This document shows positions 9,587-19,155 of a stretch of 64,000 nt of DNA, piece by piece. The notes below the pieces were generated by a model, which saw only the letters and a program-made list of their open reading frames with translations, was not told the origin of the DNA and ran no database searches. Position 1 is the first letter of the stretch. The number at the start of each line of letters is the position of its first letter. Source of the DNA: Umezawaea sp049997955 (GTDB lineage Bacteria; Actinomycetota; Actinomycetes; Mycobacteriales; Pseudonocardiaceae); assembly GCA_049997955.1 (NCBI GenBank), contig JAEBDY010000017.1, forward strand, positions 186,001 through 250,000, written 5' to 3'. Both the position numbers and the translations under genes were made by a program.

Positions 9587-10555
9587 CTAGTCCTGGTCCA
9601 GGTCCTTCAGCCGCTGCTCGCGCCGGTCGCGGCGCCTGACGCCCGACTCGACCCCGATCTTGGTCGGGTCGGAGCCGTTGCGCCGGGGCAGCCTGGCCAC
9701 CCGCAGCGCGGCACCGGCGACCCGGCCGCGCAACGGCTGCCGCAGGCCGAGACGGCGGTTGGCAACGCCGTGAGCACGGCGGATCGCCCTGCGGTCCGCG
9801 GCGGGGACCTCCCACGCCTCGGGGTGCTTGGCGAGCCAGCGGGAGCGGCGCACGGAGTACGGCAGGTGGCCGAGGTAGATGACCATCGCCGCGATCAGGG
9901 CGACCAGCGGGTACGTGATGATCGCGGCCCCCAGCAGGGCCACCAGCACCAGCAGCGGTGCCACCGCGCGCGGCGGCACCTTGATCGTCTTCACCGACAG
10001 CGTGGGGATGCGGCTGACCAGCAGCAGTGCGACGGCGACCGTCCACACCGCCACCACGTAGCCGTTCGACCACCAGTCGTCGCCGTCGGGACGGCCGAAC
10101 TGCTCGTCGACGATCAGCGGCAGCAGCAGCAGCAGACCGCCCGCGGGCGCGGGCACGCCGACGAAGAACTCCTTGGCGTACGGCGGCCGCTCGACGTCCA
10201 GCAGGGTGTTGAAGCGAGCCAGCCGCAGCACCATGCACACCGCGAAGATGAGCGCGACGACCCAGCCGCCGCGGTTCCCGTCGAAGCCCCAGATGTAGAT
10301 GACCAGCGCCGGGGCGACGCCGAACGAGATGGCGTCGGCCAGCGAGTCCAGCTCGGCGCCCATCTTGCTGGTGGCGTCCAGCATCCGCGCGAGCCTGCCG
10401 TCGAGGCCGTCGAGCAGGGCCGCCGCGGCGATCGCGCCGATCGCCGCCCCCCACATGCCGACGATCGCGAACTGCACCGCCGACAGGCCCGCGCTCATGG
10501 CGAGCACGGTGATGGCGTTGGGGAGCAGCCGGATGCCCGGCGTGCTGGGTGCCAA
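9587..10555 (-). CDS. pssA: CDP-diacylglycerol-serine O-phosphatidyltransferase
   Basis: PssA makes phosphatidylserine from CDP-diacylglycerol and serine at the membrane. The 322-residue protein has the CDP-alcohol phosphotransferase signature DGLDGRLARML followed by GAELDSLAD (about residues 48-74) and several transmembrane segments. The C-terminal ~65 residues are strongly basic and may be cytosolic. The TTG start at 10555 is supported by a GGAGG ribosome-binding site 8 nt upstream that overlaps the psd stop region. It lies 3 nt after psd, so the two consecutive steps to phosphatidylethanolamine are made from one operon. Confidence 0.95.
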   Translation of the reverse strand: MAPSTPGIRLLPNAITVLAMSAGLSAVQFAIVGMWGAAIGAIAAAALLDGLDGRLARMLDATSKMGAELDSLADAISFGVAPALVIYIWGFDGNRGGWVVALIFAVCMVLRLARFNTLLDVERPPYAKEFFVGVPAPAGGLLLLLPLIVDEQFGRPDGDDWWSNGYVVAVWTVAVALLLVSRIPTLSVKTIKVPPRAVAPLLVLVALLGAAIITYPLVALIAAMVIYLGHLPYSVRRSRWLAKHPEAWEVPAADRRAIRRAHGVANRRLGLRQPLRGRVAGAALRVARLPRRNGSDPTKIGVESGVRRRDRREQRLKDLDQD

Positions 10556-10558
10556 GGA

Positions 10559-11269
10559 TCAGTCCTCCGGGAGCTCGGCGAGCACGGTCTCGCCGCCGAT
10601 GGTGCGCATGCCCGCCTCGACCAGCGGGCGGCTGCCGCGCGGGACGTAGAGGTCGACCCGCGAGCCGAACCTGATCAGGCCGTACGTCTGGCCCGCCTCG
10701 ACCTTCTCGCCCTCGGCGACCTGGCACACGATGCGGCGGGCCACCAGGCCCGCGATCTGCACGACGACCAGGTCGTGACCGCTGAGCGTGCGCAGCTGCA
10801 CGGTGTTGCGCTCGTTGACCTCGCTGGCCTTGTCCAGGTCCGCGGAGAGGAACTGGCCCGCGTGGTAGGAGACCCGGCGCACCTGGCCCGCCGCGGGCAC
10901 GCGCTGGACGTGCACGTCGAAGACGGACAGGAACACGCTGATCCGGATCATCGGCTCGGTGCCGAGGCCCAGCTCGGCGGGCGGCGCCACCTCGACGACG
11001 TGCGACACGGTGCCGTCGGCGGGCGCGACCGCGATGTTCGGCCGGGTCGGCAGGACCCGCTTGGGCTCACGGAAGAACCAGGCGACCCAGGCCGTGACGA
11101 CGAACCCGAGCACGCCTGCGCGCTTGGAGAACCGCCTCAGCAGGAAGCTGGCGACCGCGGCGCCCGCGACGAACGGGCGGCCTGCGGGGTGCATGGGGGG
11201 CACGATGCCCCGAGCGAGTTCGATGAAGTGGGAGACGCCACCACTGTGCTGATCGCGGTCGGAGTTCAT
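10559..11269 (-). CDS. psd: Phosphatidylserine decarboxylase proenzyme
   Basis: Psd converts phosphatidylserine to phosphatidylethanolamine with a self-made pyruvoyl group. The 236-residue protein is the short type: hydrophobic N-terminal half, FFREPKR, then ADGTVSHV, HVQRVPAAG and, near the C-terminus, LIRFGSRVD, where cleavage at Gly-Ser yields the pyruvoyl chain. The ATG at 11269 is chosen because the product begins MNSDRD just before the conserved SHFIELARG segment; the ribosome-binding site is weak. It precedes pssA in the same operon, as in mycobacteria. Confidence 0.95.
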   Translation of the reverse strand: MNSDRDQHSGGVSHFIELARGIVPPMHPAGRPFVAGAAVASFLLRRFSKRAGVLGFVVTAWVAWFFREPKRVLPTRPNIAVAPADGTVSHVVEVAPPAELGLGTEPMIRISVFLSVFDVHVQRVPAAGQVRRVSYHAGQFLSADLDKASEVNERNTVQLRTLSGHDLVVVQIAGLVARRIVCQVAEGEKVEAGQTYGLIRFGSRVDLYVPRGSRPLVEAGMRTIGGETVLAELPED

Positions 11270-11533
11270 TTCGTGGGGAATCCGTTGCTCTTCCGTGGTC
11301 GGGCAGTGCTCGGGCCGGCCACACGCTACGCCAAGCGCCCATAACGGTCGTCCTGCCGGCCCGCGCGTCCCCCGACTGAACGCGCGGACCGGCTGGACGG
11401 CCTGCTGGAGGGTGACTGCTGCGGTTGGCGTGCCTCTGGGGGCCGCACGGTCACGTTCCTGCACTGTAATCCGGGTCACATGCCGTGATCAACGCCAGTT
11501 GGTGAGCGTTCGGTCACAAACTGCGCGGACCGG

Positions 11534-12742
11534 TCAGTCCAGGTACCGGATCGTCACGAGGTCGCCCACGGCCAGTTCGGTGGTGTCCTCCGGCACCTCG
11601 ATCAGGCAGTTCGCGATGGCCAGCGCGGACAGCAGGTGCGACCCCGGCCCGCCGACCGGCGTCACGACCTCCCCGGACTCGGCGTCGTACGCGCCCCGCC
11701 GGTACTGGGTGCGGCCGGCGGGGGAGGTGATCGCGGTGCTGATCCGGGCGCGGGCGGTGCGCCGCCCCACGGACGCGAAGCCCATCGACGCCAGCAGCGC
11801 GGGCCGCACGAACACCTCGAACGACACCTGCGCGCTCACCGGGTTGCCGGGCAGCGTCGCGACCGCCACGCCCCGGTAGCGGCCCGCGCCCTGCGGTCCG
11901 CCGGGCTGCATCGCGACCTTCAGGAACTCCACGCCCTGGCCGGTGAAGGCGTCCTTGACCACCTCGTACGCGCCCGCGCTCACGCCACCGGACGTCAGCA
12001 CCAGGTCCGCGGTCGCCAGGTGCGGCTCGATGGCCGCGCGGAACGCGTCCACGTCGTCCGGCACGAACCGCAGCAGCTCGGCCTCGCCGCCCGCCTCGCG
12101 CACCCCGGCCGCCAGCATCAGTCCGTTCGACTCGTAGATCTGCCCCGGCAGCAGCGGCTCACCCGGCCCGACCAGCTCCGAGCCGGTCGACAGCACCAGC
12201 ACCCTCGGCCGCCTGCGCACCGGCAGCTCGCCGAAGCCCAGCGCGCCCGCCAGCGCCAGCTGCGCCGGTCCGAGCACCCGGCCCGCCTCCAGCACCGTGG
12301 CGCCGACGGACACGTCGTCCGCGGCGCGGCGGATGTGAGTTCCCGCGGCGACCGACGAGCGCAGCTCCACCCGGTCCGTGCCGCCGTCGGTGTGCTCGAC
12401 CTGGACCACCGCGTCTGCCCCCGCGGGGAGGGGAGCGCCGGTCATGATCCGGTGCGCCGTGCCCGCCTCCAGCGGCGCCACGTCGGTCTTCCCGGCCGGG
12501 ATGTCCTGCGCGACCGGCAGCACCACCGGCACGGCCACGACGTCCGCCGCGCGCACCGCGTAGCCGTCCATCGCGGAGTTGTCGAACGGCGGCAACGGGA
12601 TCGGCGCGACCAGGTCCGCCGCCAGCACCAGCCCGAGGCAGTCGGCGATCGGCGTCGCGCGGACCGGCATCAGCCCGACCAGCCCGGAGACGGTGGCCTG
12701 GTGCTCGGCGACGGTCGTGAGTGGTTTCGGCACGATCACCAT
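11534..12742 (-). CDS. moeA: Molybdopterin molybdenumtransferase
   Basis: MoeA inserts molybdate into adenylylated molybdopterin, the last step of Moco synthesis. The 402-residue protein has FDNSAMDGYAVR (about residues 50-61), VLSTGSELV, TSGGVSAGAYE and ATLPGNPVSAQ blocks. ATG 12742 has a purine-rich GGCAGG only one base away; a GTG three codons inside is better spaced from AGGA and may be the true start. It is divergent from the AIM24 gene by 58 nt. It supplies cofactor chemistry relevant to the molybdenum hydroxylase at 27.8-32.3 kb. Confidence 0.95.
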   Translation of the reverse strand: MVIVPKPLTTVAEHQATVSGLVGLMPVRATPIADCLGLVLAADLVAPIPLPPFDNSAMDGYAVRAADVVAVPVVLPVAQDIPAGKTDVAPLEAGTAHRIMTGAPLPAGADAVVQVEHTDGGTDRVELRSSVAAGTHIRRAADDVSVGATVLEAGRVLGPAQLALAGALGFGELPVRRRPRVLVLSTGSELVGPGEPLLPGQIYESNGLMLAAGVREAGGEAELLRFVPDDVDAFRAAIEPHLATADLVLTSGGVSAGAYEVVKDAFTGQGVEFLKVAMQPGGPQGAGRYRGVAVATLPGNPVSAQVSFEVFVRPALLASMGFASVGRRTARARISTAITSPAGRTQYRRGAYDAESGEVVTPVGGPGSHLLSALAIANCLIEVPEDTTELAVGDLVTIRYLD

Positions 12743-12800
12743 CCTGCCGGGCCCGTGCCAGACTGCTGCCACCGACACCGCTGCGAACAGGGGGAGAACC

Positions 12801-13460
12801 TTGCAGGTCCGCACGCGTCACACACCCAACTTCGGGGTCGCGCGGCTGGTTCTGGCACCCGGTGAGCCGGTGCTGGTCGAGCGGTCCGCGTTCGTCGCCA
12901 GCAGCTACGGCGTCGGCTACGACCCGAAGCCGGGCTCGCAGCTCAGGCAGCAGGCCAAGGGGGCGAACGCGGGCGGGTGCACCGCGGGCCCCGAGGGCGG
13001 CTGGGTCGACGTCGCGCCGCCGCTGCCGGGCGACCTGCACGTGCTGGAGCTGGACGGCAAAGCGGGCTGGTGCGTCTCCAAGACGAGTTGGCTGGCGTCG
13101 GCGGGCACGGTGGCGATGGACCCGGCCGCCCCGCCGCTGCGCGCCCTGCAGGGCGGCGACGGCGGTTTCCTCACCTACGTCCACGGCCACGGCCCGGTCG
13201 TGCTCACCTGCTACGGCACGCTCGACATCGTCGTGCTGGCCCCCGGTGAGCTGGTCAGCATCGCGGGCGGCCACGTCGTCGGCTTCGGCGAGTCCATGCA
13301 GTGCAGGCTGCGGGCGCTCAGCCCGGACGGCGCGCAGTCCATGCGCACCGGCGCGGGCCTGGCGCTCGACTTCGCGGGCCCCGGCGTGGTGCTGACCCAG
13401 ACGCGCAGCCCGCAGCACCTGGGCACCTGGCTGCACGGGGCGATCGGCTCACGTCCATGA
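12801..13460 (+). CDS. AIM24 (TIGR00266/DUF124) family protein
   Basis: A 219-residue soluble beta-rich protein. The pattern of Gly-containing strands (VYVHGHGPVVL-like and LAPGELVSIAGGHVVGF) and the order SSYGVGYDPKPG...LHVLELDGK match AIM24-family proteins, which form beta-helix trimers of unknown bacterial function. The TTG start at 12801 has a GGGGGAG ribosome-binding site 5 nt upstream, which decides it. It lies divergent from moeA and 80 nt ahead of the cold-shock gene. Confidence 0.82.
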   Translation: MQVRTRHTPNFGVARLVLAPGEPVLVERSAFVASSYGVGYDPKPGSQLRQQAKGANAGGCTAGPEGGWVDVAPPLPGDLHVLELDGKAGWCVSKTSWLASAGTVAMDPAAPPLRALQGGDGGFLTYVHGHGPVVLTCYGTLDIVVLAPGELVSIAGGHVVGFGESMQCRLRALSPDGAQSMRTGAGLALDFAGPGVVLTQTRSPQHLGTWLHGAIGSRP

Positions 13461-13540
13461 CTCCGTAAGGAGGTACACGCCGACAGCTTGTTCTTCTAGC
13501 GTTGCGGTTTGCCTCGCGTTTTTGCGCTTAGGAGGACGTC

Positions 13541-13747
13541 TTGGCGATCGGCACGGTCAAGTGGTTCAACTCGGAAAAGGGCTACGGCTTCATCGCGACG
13601 GACGGAGGCCCTGACGTTTTCGTGCACTACTCCGCGATCCAGATGGAGGGGTTCCGCACGCTGGCCGAGGGCGACCGGGTCGAATTCACGATCGAAGCAG
13701 GCAGGGACGGTCGCAGTCAGGCCTCGGAAGTGCGCCGCGCCTCGTGA
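13541..13747 (+). CDS. Cold-shock-domain RNA-binding protein
   Basis: A 68-residue single cold-shock domain with RNP1 (KGYGFI) and RNP2 (DVFVHYSAI) motifs and the opening [11 protein letters not shown]. Such proteins bind single-stranded RNA or DNA and melt mRNA structure. A TTG start at 13541 follows AGGAGG at a good distance. The 80-nt leader includes a second AAGGAGG stretch near 13468 and a T-rich tract (GTTTTTGCGCTT). The C-terminal half ([20 protein letters not shown]) is more divergent than classical CspA. Confidence 0.95.
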   Translation: MAIGTVKWFNSEKGYGFIATDGGPDVFVHYSAIQMEGFRTLAEGDRVEFTIEAGRDGRSQASEVRRAS

Positions 13748-13778
13748 CCCGCCCCGGTCGGACGTTAGGCTGCCCCGC

Positions 13779-15104
13779 GTGTCGGAGGACCTGAGCGGGC
13801 GACGGCTAGGCCATTACCGGATCGACGGCGTCCTCGGTCGGGGCGGCATGTCCGTGACCTACCGGGCCACGGACGTGAGACTCGGCCGCAAGGTGGCGCT
13901 GAAGGTCATCGGCGAGCACCTCACGGCCGACGCCGAGTTCCGGGAGCGCTTCGTCGACGAAGCCCGCAACACGTCGGCGATCGACCACGCGAACATCGTG
14001 CCGCTCTACGACTTCGACGAGGTCGACGGGCTGCTCTACATCGCGATGAGGCTGGTCGACGGCGACGACCTGGCCAGCCACATCAAGGACGGGCCGCTCT
14101 CGCCCGCGCGCACGTTGACGCTGCTCGGCCAGGTCGCCGAAGCGCTCGACATGCTGCACGGCAAGGGGCTCGTGCACCTGGACGTGAAGCCGGCGAACGT
14201 GCTGGTCACGACCAAGGAGGCCGTGCGCGAGCACGTGTACCTCGCGGACTTCGGCCTGACCAGGCGCGGGGCCACCGGCCACCGCACCAGGACGGGCGAC
14301 TTCCTCGGGTCGCCGACGTACGCGGCGCCGGAGCACCTGCGCGGCGAGCCGGTCGACGGCCGCACCGACGCGTACGCGCTGGCCTGCATGCTCTACGCGT
14401 GCCTGAGCGGCAGGCCGCCGTTCCAGGGCGGCGTCCAGGACGTCATCCAGGGCCACCTGGCCCAGGAGGTCCCGCCGCTGACCTCGCTGGTGGTGCTGCC
14501 GCCCGCGATCGACGAGGTGCTGCGCAAGGGCACCGCGAAGGACCCGAACCAGCGGTTCGCGAACTGCCAGGAGCTGATCAACGCGGCTCGTGGCGCGCTG
14601 GCGCAGGTGCAGCGGCCGGGCAACCCGCCGGAGCGCCGCCAGACCGCCGCTGGCCAGCCCGGCGGGTCGCAGCCGCCGTCCGGGTCGATCCCGGTGCAGC
14701 AGCCCGCGACGGGCGCGGCGGGGCCGAACTCCGGTGGGGTGCCGGTCCAGCAGTACCAGCCGCCGCAGCAGCAGGTCCGGCCGCCCGCGTACCCGCCGCA
14801 GTACCCGCAGCAGCAGCCGCACCCGAACCCGCAGGACCCGGTCCGGCTGCGCCCGCCCGCGCCGGTCGGCACCAGCGCGTTCGGCAGCACGTCCAGCGCG
14901 CGGCCCACGTGGTTCGCGCCGGTGATCGTCGGTGTGATCGCCATCGCCCTCGTGGTGATCATGGTGATCCTGCTCTCACCGAGCGACGAGCCGCCGAGCG
15001 ACACGCCCGGCTCGACGTCGACCAAGCAGTCCATCCAGGTCGGCGAGTCCTCCGGCAGCCGCAGGCCGCTACCCACCAGCGTGCCCGTCAAGCCCAGCTC
15101 CTGA
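13779..15104 (+). CDS. Membrane Ser/Thr protein kinase (non-RD type)
   Basis: A 441-residue Pkn2-type kinase. The catalytic domain covers about residues 10-270: GRGGMS loop, Lys42 in VALKVI, the catalytic loop HLDVKPAN (133-140), DFG (157-159) and APE (183-185). The usual Arg of HRD is Leu here, so it is a non-RD kinase. A Pro/Gln-rich linker (about 290-375), one transmembrane segment (about 384-404) and a short ~35-residue outer tail follow; there are no PASTA repeats. GTG 13779 has TAGGCT 7 nt upstream and a GTGACC -35 at 16 nt, suggesting a leaderless transcript. Signal and targets are unknown. Confidence 0.95.
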   Translation: MSEDLSGRRLGHYRIDGVLGRGGMSVTYRATDVRLGRKVALKVIGEHLTADAEFRERFVDEARNTSAIDHANIVPLYDFDEVDGLLYIAMRLVDGDDLASHIKDGPLSPARTLTLLGQVAEALDMLHGKGLVHLDVKPANVLVTTKEAVREHVYLADFGLTRRGATGHRTRTGDFLGSPTYAAPEHLRGEPVDGRTDAYALACMLYACLSGRPPFQGGVQDVIQGHLAQEVPPLTSLVVLPPAIDEVLRKGTAKDPNQRFANCQELINAARGALAQVQRPGNPPERRQTAAGQPGGSQPPSGSIPVQQPATGAAGPNSGGVPVQQYQPPQQQVRPPAYPPQYPQQQPHPNPQDPVRLRPPAPVGTSAFGSTSSARPTWFAPVIVGVIAIALVVIMVILLSPSDEPPSDTPGSTSTKQSIQVGESSGSRRPLPTSVPVKPSS

Positions 15105-15114
15105 CCTGGCCTTC

Positions 15115-15140
15115 TTGCACTCGACCCTGTCGAGTGCTAA
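15115..15140 (+). promoter_or_regulatory. CIRCE operator 1 (HrcA site) upstream of groEL
   Basis: TTGCACTC at 15115-15122, a 9-nt spacer and GAGTGCTAA at 15132-15140 match the HrcA operator TTAGCACTC-N9-GAGTGCTAA with one change. It lies about 180 bp ahead of groEL. Confidence 0.95.
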
Positions 15141-15147
15141 AACCGAA

Positions 15148-15174
15148 CTGGCACTCGGACCACCTGAGTGCCAG
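15148..15174 (+). promoter_or_regulatory. CIRCE operator 2 (HrcA site) upstream of groEL
   Basis: CTGGCACTC at 15148-15156, a 9-nt spacer and GAGTGCCAG at 15166-15174 form a perfect inverted repeat of the CIRCE type. It starts 8 bp after operator 1, so two sites sit in tandem. Confidence 0.93.
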
Positions 15175-15300
15175 CACGCGGGCTAGGACGGTGAGGCTCG
15201 CCCCGGTTCTCCGGGGCAGGTCGTCCGTCGCGGGCACCATCCTGGCCAAGCACCGTGTTCCGCTGTGGGCGCACGCCCGCAGTGGCCCCATATCCTTTAA

Positions 15301-16941
<1,641 letters not shown>

Positions 16942-16980
16942 TCTCCTGATCAGCAAGTCCAGCACTGCCTGAAACACCTC

Positions 16981-17015
16981 GAAGGCCCCGAACCGGAATC
17001 CGGTTCGGGGCCTTC
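16981..17015 (+). terminator. Rho-independent terminator after groEL
   Basis: A perfect 17-bp stem (GAAGGCCCCGAACCGGA and its complement) around a single A, followed by GTATTTGTCTGTGTTT. The stem plus T-rich tail make a strong intrinsic terminator 40 nt beyond the groEL stop. Confidence 0.95.
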
Positions 17016-17054
17016 GTATTTGTCTGTGTTTCTGGTGGGTTTTTTGGCGAGGTT

Positions 17055-17250
17055 TTTTGGGGTGTGTTGCCCCGGTCGCTCAATTGTTTCGATGCTTTTC
17101 CTGCTTGTCAAGGCGAGAAAGATGCCTTGACAAGCAGGAAAAAGCACGAACAGCGCTCAGGATCGGGGGCAGGGAGAGGTGTGGGCAAGAATCAGCAGGT
17201 GGGACTGGGTGGTCTGGTAGCTCTAGGGTATGAGACTTCGACTCAGGGCT
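17055..17250 (+). repeat. Dispersed hairpin element, copy 2
   Basis: The core hairpin pairs 17093-17114 with 17124-17146 around the loop GAGAAAGAT; the inner stem is again GTCAAGGC/GCCTTGAC. The outer arm (TGCTTTTCCTGCTT) differs from the other copies but pairs fully apart from one extra A on the right. Flanks shared with copy 4 include GTTGCCCC and TTTCGATG on the left, and GGATCGGGGGCAGGG plus GTGGGCAAGAA on the right. Weaker similarity continues to about 17240. It lies beyond groEL. Confidence 0.9.
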
Positions 17251-17313
17251 AGTCCATTTTCAAGGCTTGAAAAGCAGTGTGTCTGCCTGGTGTCATGCGC
17301 TCGATCCGCGTAG

Positions 17314-17428
17314 CGGCCGATTTTACTTGGGGGATTTGACCCTTGAAATTGGTGATCGGGCAGGTTTGCCACCTGCCCTTTTAGCCCGATCAAGGGTCAA
17401 ATCGAGGGGCCCCAAGTCACATCGGCCG
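17314..17428. repeat. Large imperfect inverted repeat (115 nt)
   Basis: Nested pairings: CGGCCGAT (17314-17321) with ATCGGCCG; CTTGGGG with CCCCAAG; ATTTGACCCTTGA (17334-17346) with TCAAGGGTCAAAT (17390-17402); GATCGGGC with GCCCGATC; and an inner GGGCAGGT/ACCTGCCC hairpin. The GGGC bases can pair in two ways, so alternative structures are possible. It is unrelated in sequence to the dispersed hairpin family. The next bases to 17637 are C-rich and hold no credible gene. Confidence 0.85.
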
Positions 17429-17637
17429 CCCCCGGACCACCTACAGCGCTACCGTCCTGCGCCTGCGGATCACCCGAACACAGCCGTCCTGCCTCACAGG
17501 CCACCCGAACACAGCCGCCTACCGGACCCCCACCCCAGGACCCCCAGGCAAACCCCGCCCAGCACAAAACCGCCTCAACCCACACGCGACGTCGCGGCGG
17601 TGACGTCCGTGGGGGAAGCGGATCAGGCACCCGCCGG

Positions 17638-18123
17638 CTACAACACGATCGTCGGTGTCACCACCGTCCGCCCGCGTTCACCGCGGGCGTTCACCAGGTG
17701 CACCACGATCTGCGTCGTCCCGGTCGGCACGTCCGACAGCACGAACCGCCCACCGTCGTCCGCCGTGGTCGTCGACGACTCGTGCTCGGCCACCCGGACC
17801 TCCACCGTGTGCTCGCCCGCGGGCACCAGCCAGCCGTCTATGCGGTGGCGGGCTCCGGTCGAGGTGAAGTTGACCATCAGCGTCAGGTTGTCCACCGTGA
17901 ACGTGATGGTGCCGGGCTGTCCGCCGCGGACGCCCGCGAACGATCCGGCTCGTTCCCACCGGGCGACCTCCACGTCGAGGTCTTCCAAGGCGATCGCGAA
18001 CTGGACCCGTTCCACGAGATCCGCGGGCGGCGGGTCGAGTTCGTAGACCAGTCGGGTCAGCTCCGAGAGGACGGCGGTGTCCTCGAAGCCCCTGGGGTCA
18101 TCGCGCGGGTCGATGTCGTTCAC
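17638..18123 (-). CDS. Hypothetical protein, carboxypeptidase-regulatory-like fold; sigma-factor partner
   Basis: A 161-residue protein. The N-terminal ~60 residues are helical (LTRLVYELDPPPADLVERVQ) and the rest is beta-rich: GTITFTVDNLTLMVNF, then GWLVPAGEHTVEVR, DDGGRFVLSDVPTG and IVVHLVN. This resembles prealbumin/carboxypeptidase regulatory-like domains. No signal peptide or membrane segment is seen. The GTG at 18123 overlaps the sigma-factor stop (GTGA) and has GGAGGATCGCG ahead of it, so the pair is coupled. Its role, perhaps in controlling the sigma factor, is inferred from position only. Confidence 0.8.
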   Translation of the reverse strand: MNDIDPRDDPRGFEDTAVLSELTRLVYELDPPPADLVERVQFAIALEDLDVEVARWERAGSFAGVRGGQPGTITFTVDNLTLMVNFTSTGARHRIDGWLVPAGEHTVEVRVAEHESSTTTADDGGRFVLSDVPTGTTQIVVHLVNARGERGRTVVTPTIVL

Positions 18124-18725
18124 CGCGATCCTCCTTCCGCATCGAGATGTGTGCGCAGCGTCGTCAGGCATCGCCCTCTGGTCGGGCCGATGCTGCCGCG
18201 CGGGATGGCCAGTGCCTCGGCGACCGTGCGGTACTCGGCCCGTCCGGCGAGGACGGTGAGCCGCAGCAGTTCCTGGCACCTTTGCGACAAACGCCCGAAC
18301 GCCCGCCACAACCGGATGTCCCGGTCGTCGACGAGCGCGGCGTCCTCGGGTAGCCCGTGGGTGCTCTCCAGGTGGTCGGCGACCTCGTCCGTGAGGCCGG
18401 TCTCCCGTTTGGCGGGCGTCCACGTGCGCCGCGCTTCCCGGCGGGTGGCGACGACGAGCCACTTCACCAGTGCGCGCGGTTCGTTCAGGCGGTCGACGTG
18501 GCGCAGGAACGCCAGCCACACCGTCTGCACGACGTCCTCGGCCGTCGCGCGGTCGAGTCCGTGTCCTCTGGCGACGTGCCACACCAGCGGGGTGAGTTCG
18601 GCGACGAGCACGTCCAGCGCGCTCCGGTCGCCCGTGCGGGCGGCGACGACGCAGGCGGCGTGCCTGTCCGTCCCCGCCAACCCCTCCCACGGCGGGTGTT
18701 CGCCGGTCGTGCGCAACTCACCCAC
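18120..18725 (-). CDS. ECF-type RNA polymerase sigma factor
   Basis: A 201-residue sigma-70 family protein with region 2 (LVWHVARGHGLDRATAEDVV, QTVWLAFLRH) and region 4 (LLRLTVLAGRAEYRTVAEAL, AIPRGSIGPTRGRCLTTL). The spacing and small size fit the ECF group. GTG 18725 follows GGAGGAGA at 6 nt. It is the first gene of a two-gene unit with the beta-rich protein at 17638. In other actinobacteria I recall similar pairs lying beside CHAT/TPR proteins; none is present here. No anti-sigma factor with a membrane segment is adjacent. Confidence 0.92.
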   Translation of the reverse strand: MGELRTTGEHPPWEGLAGTDRHAACVVAARTGDRSALDVLVAELTPLVWHVARGHGLDRATAEDVVQTVWLAFLRHVDRLNEPRALVKWLVVATRREARRTWTPAKRETGLTDEVADHLESTHGLPEDAALVDDRDIRLWRAFGRLSQRCQELLRLTVLAGRAEYRTVAEALAIPRGSIGPTRGRCLTTLRTHLDAEGGSR

Positions 18726-19141
18726 GGCCTCTCCTCCCGGTGTAGCCGGTCTACCAGTTCCGATCATCGCCGAAGCGGCCCGCGACGCCTCCCCCGAAAC
18801 GCCGCGGACCGCTCCTGTGCGGCGGTCTCCCCGATCGGCACCCCTCGACGCCGACCGACTCACCACCCGCCCCCCGTGGTTCGTCAGTCGATCCTCGTCG
18901 TCTTGGCGGTCATCGAGCCTCCTCGATCGGGGGTCATGAGGGTCCGTCACCAGCACAAGAGGGGAGCCGGTCTGAGTAGATACACCCATACGGAAATCTT
19001 TTGGCTCACGTTTCCCGGCGGTGGTACGCCTCGGTGAGCACCGGTTTCGGGACGTGCCGCCGTGCGGGTGACCCGCTGGGGCGCACGGGTGACGGCCCAC
19101 CTCGTCGCGGGCGGTGAGAGCGCGCGCTCCCGCCAGGGCTT
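18726..19141. other. Gene-free region upstream of the sigma factor
   Basis: About 415 nt without a convincing gene. It holds an unusually AT-rich patch near 18975-19016. On the minus strand this contains GGGAAAC (19016-19010), 16 nt, then CCGTAT (18993-18988), resembling an ECF -35/-10 pair that could autoregulate the sigma gene through a ~250-nt leader. The rest is C/G-rich without clear signals. Confidence 0.35.
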
Positions 19142-19143
19142 TA

Positions 19144-19155
19144 TGGTCTAGACCA
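19144..19155. promoter_or_regulatory. DasR-responsive element (dre) over the cutC start
   Basis: TGGTCTAGACCA is a perfect palindrome equal to the core of the DasR operator. Its last base is the A of the cutC ATG, and it overlaps a -10-like TATGGT (19142-19147). DasR (GntR/HutC family) binding here would block both promoter and start. Confidence 0.88.

Noticed and set aside
9468..10727. Upstream extension of the AAA ATPase frame through pssA
   Set aside because: It is the alternative frame of pssA, low-complexity in Arg/Gly/Ala, and a terminator lies between the genes.
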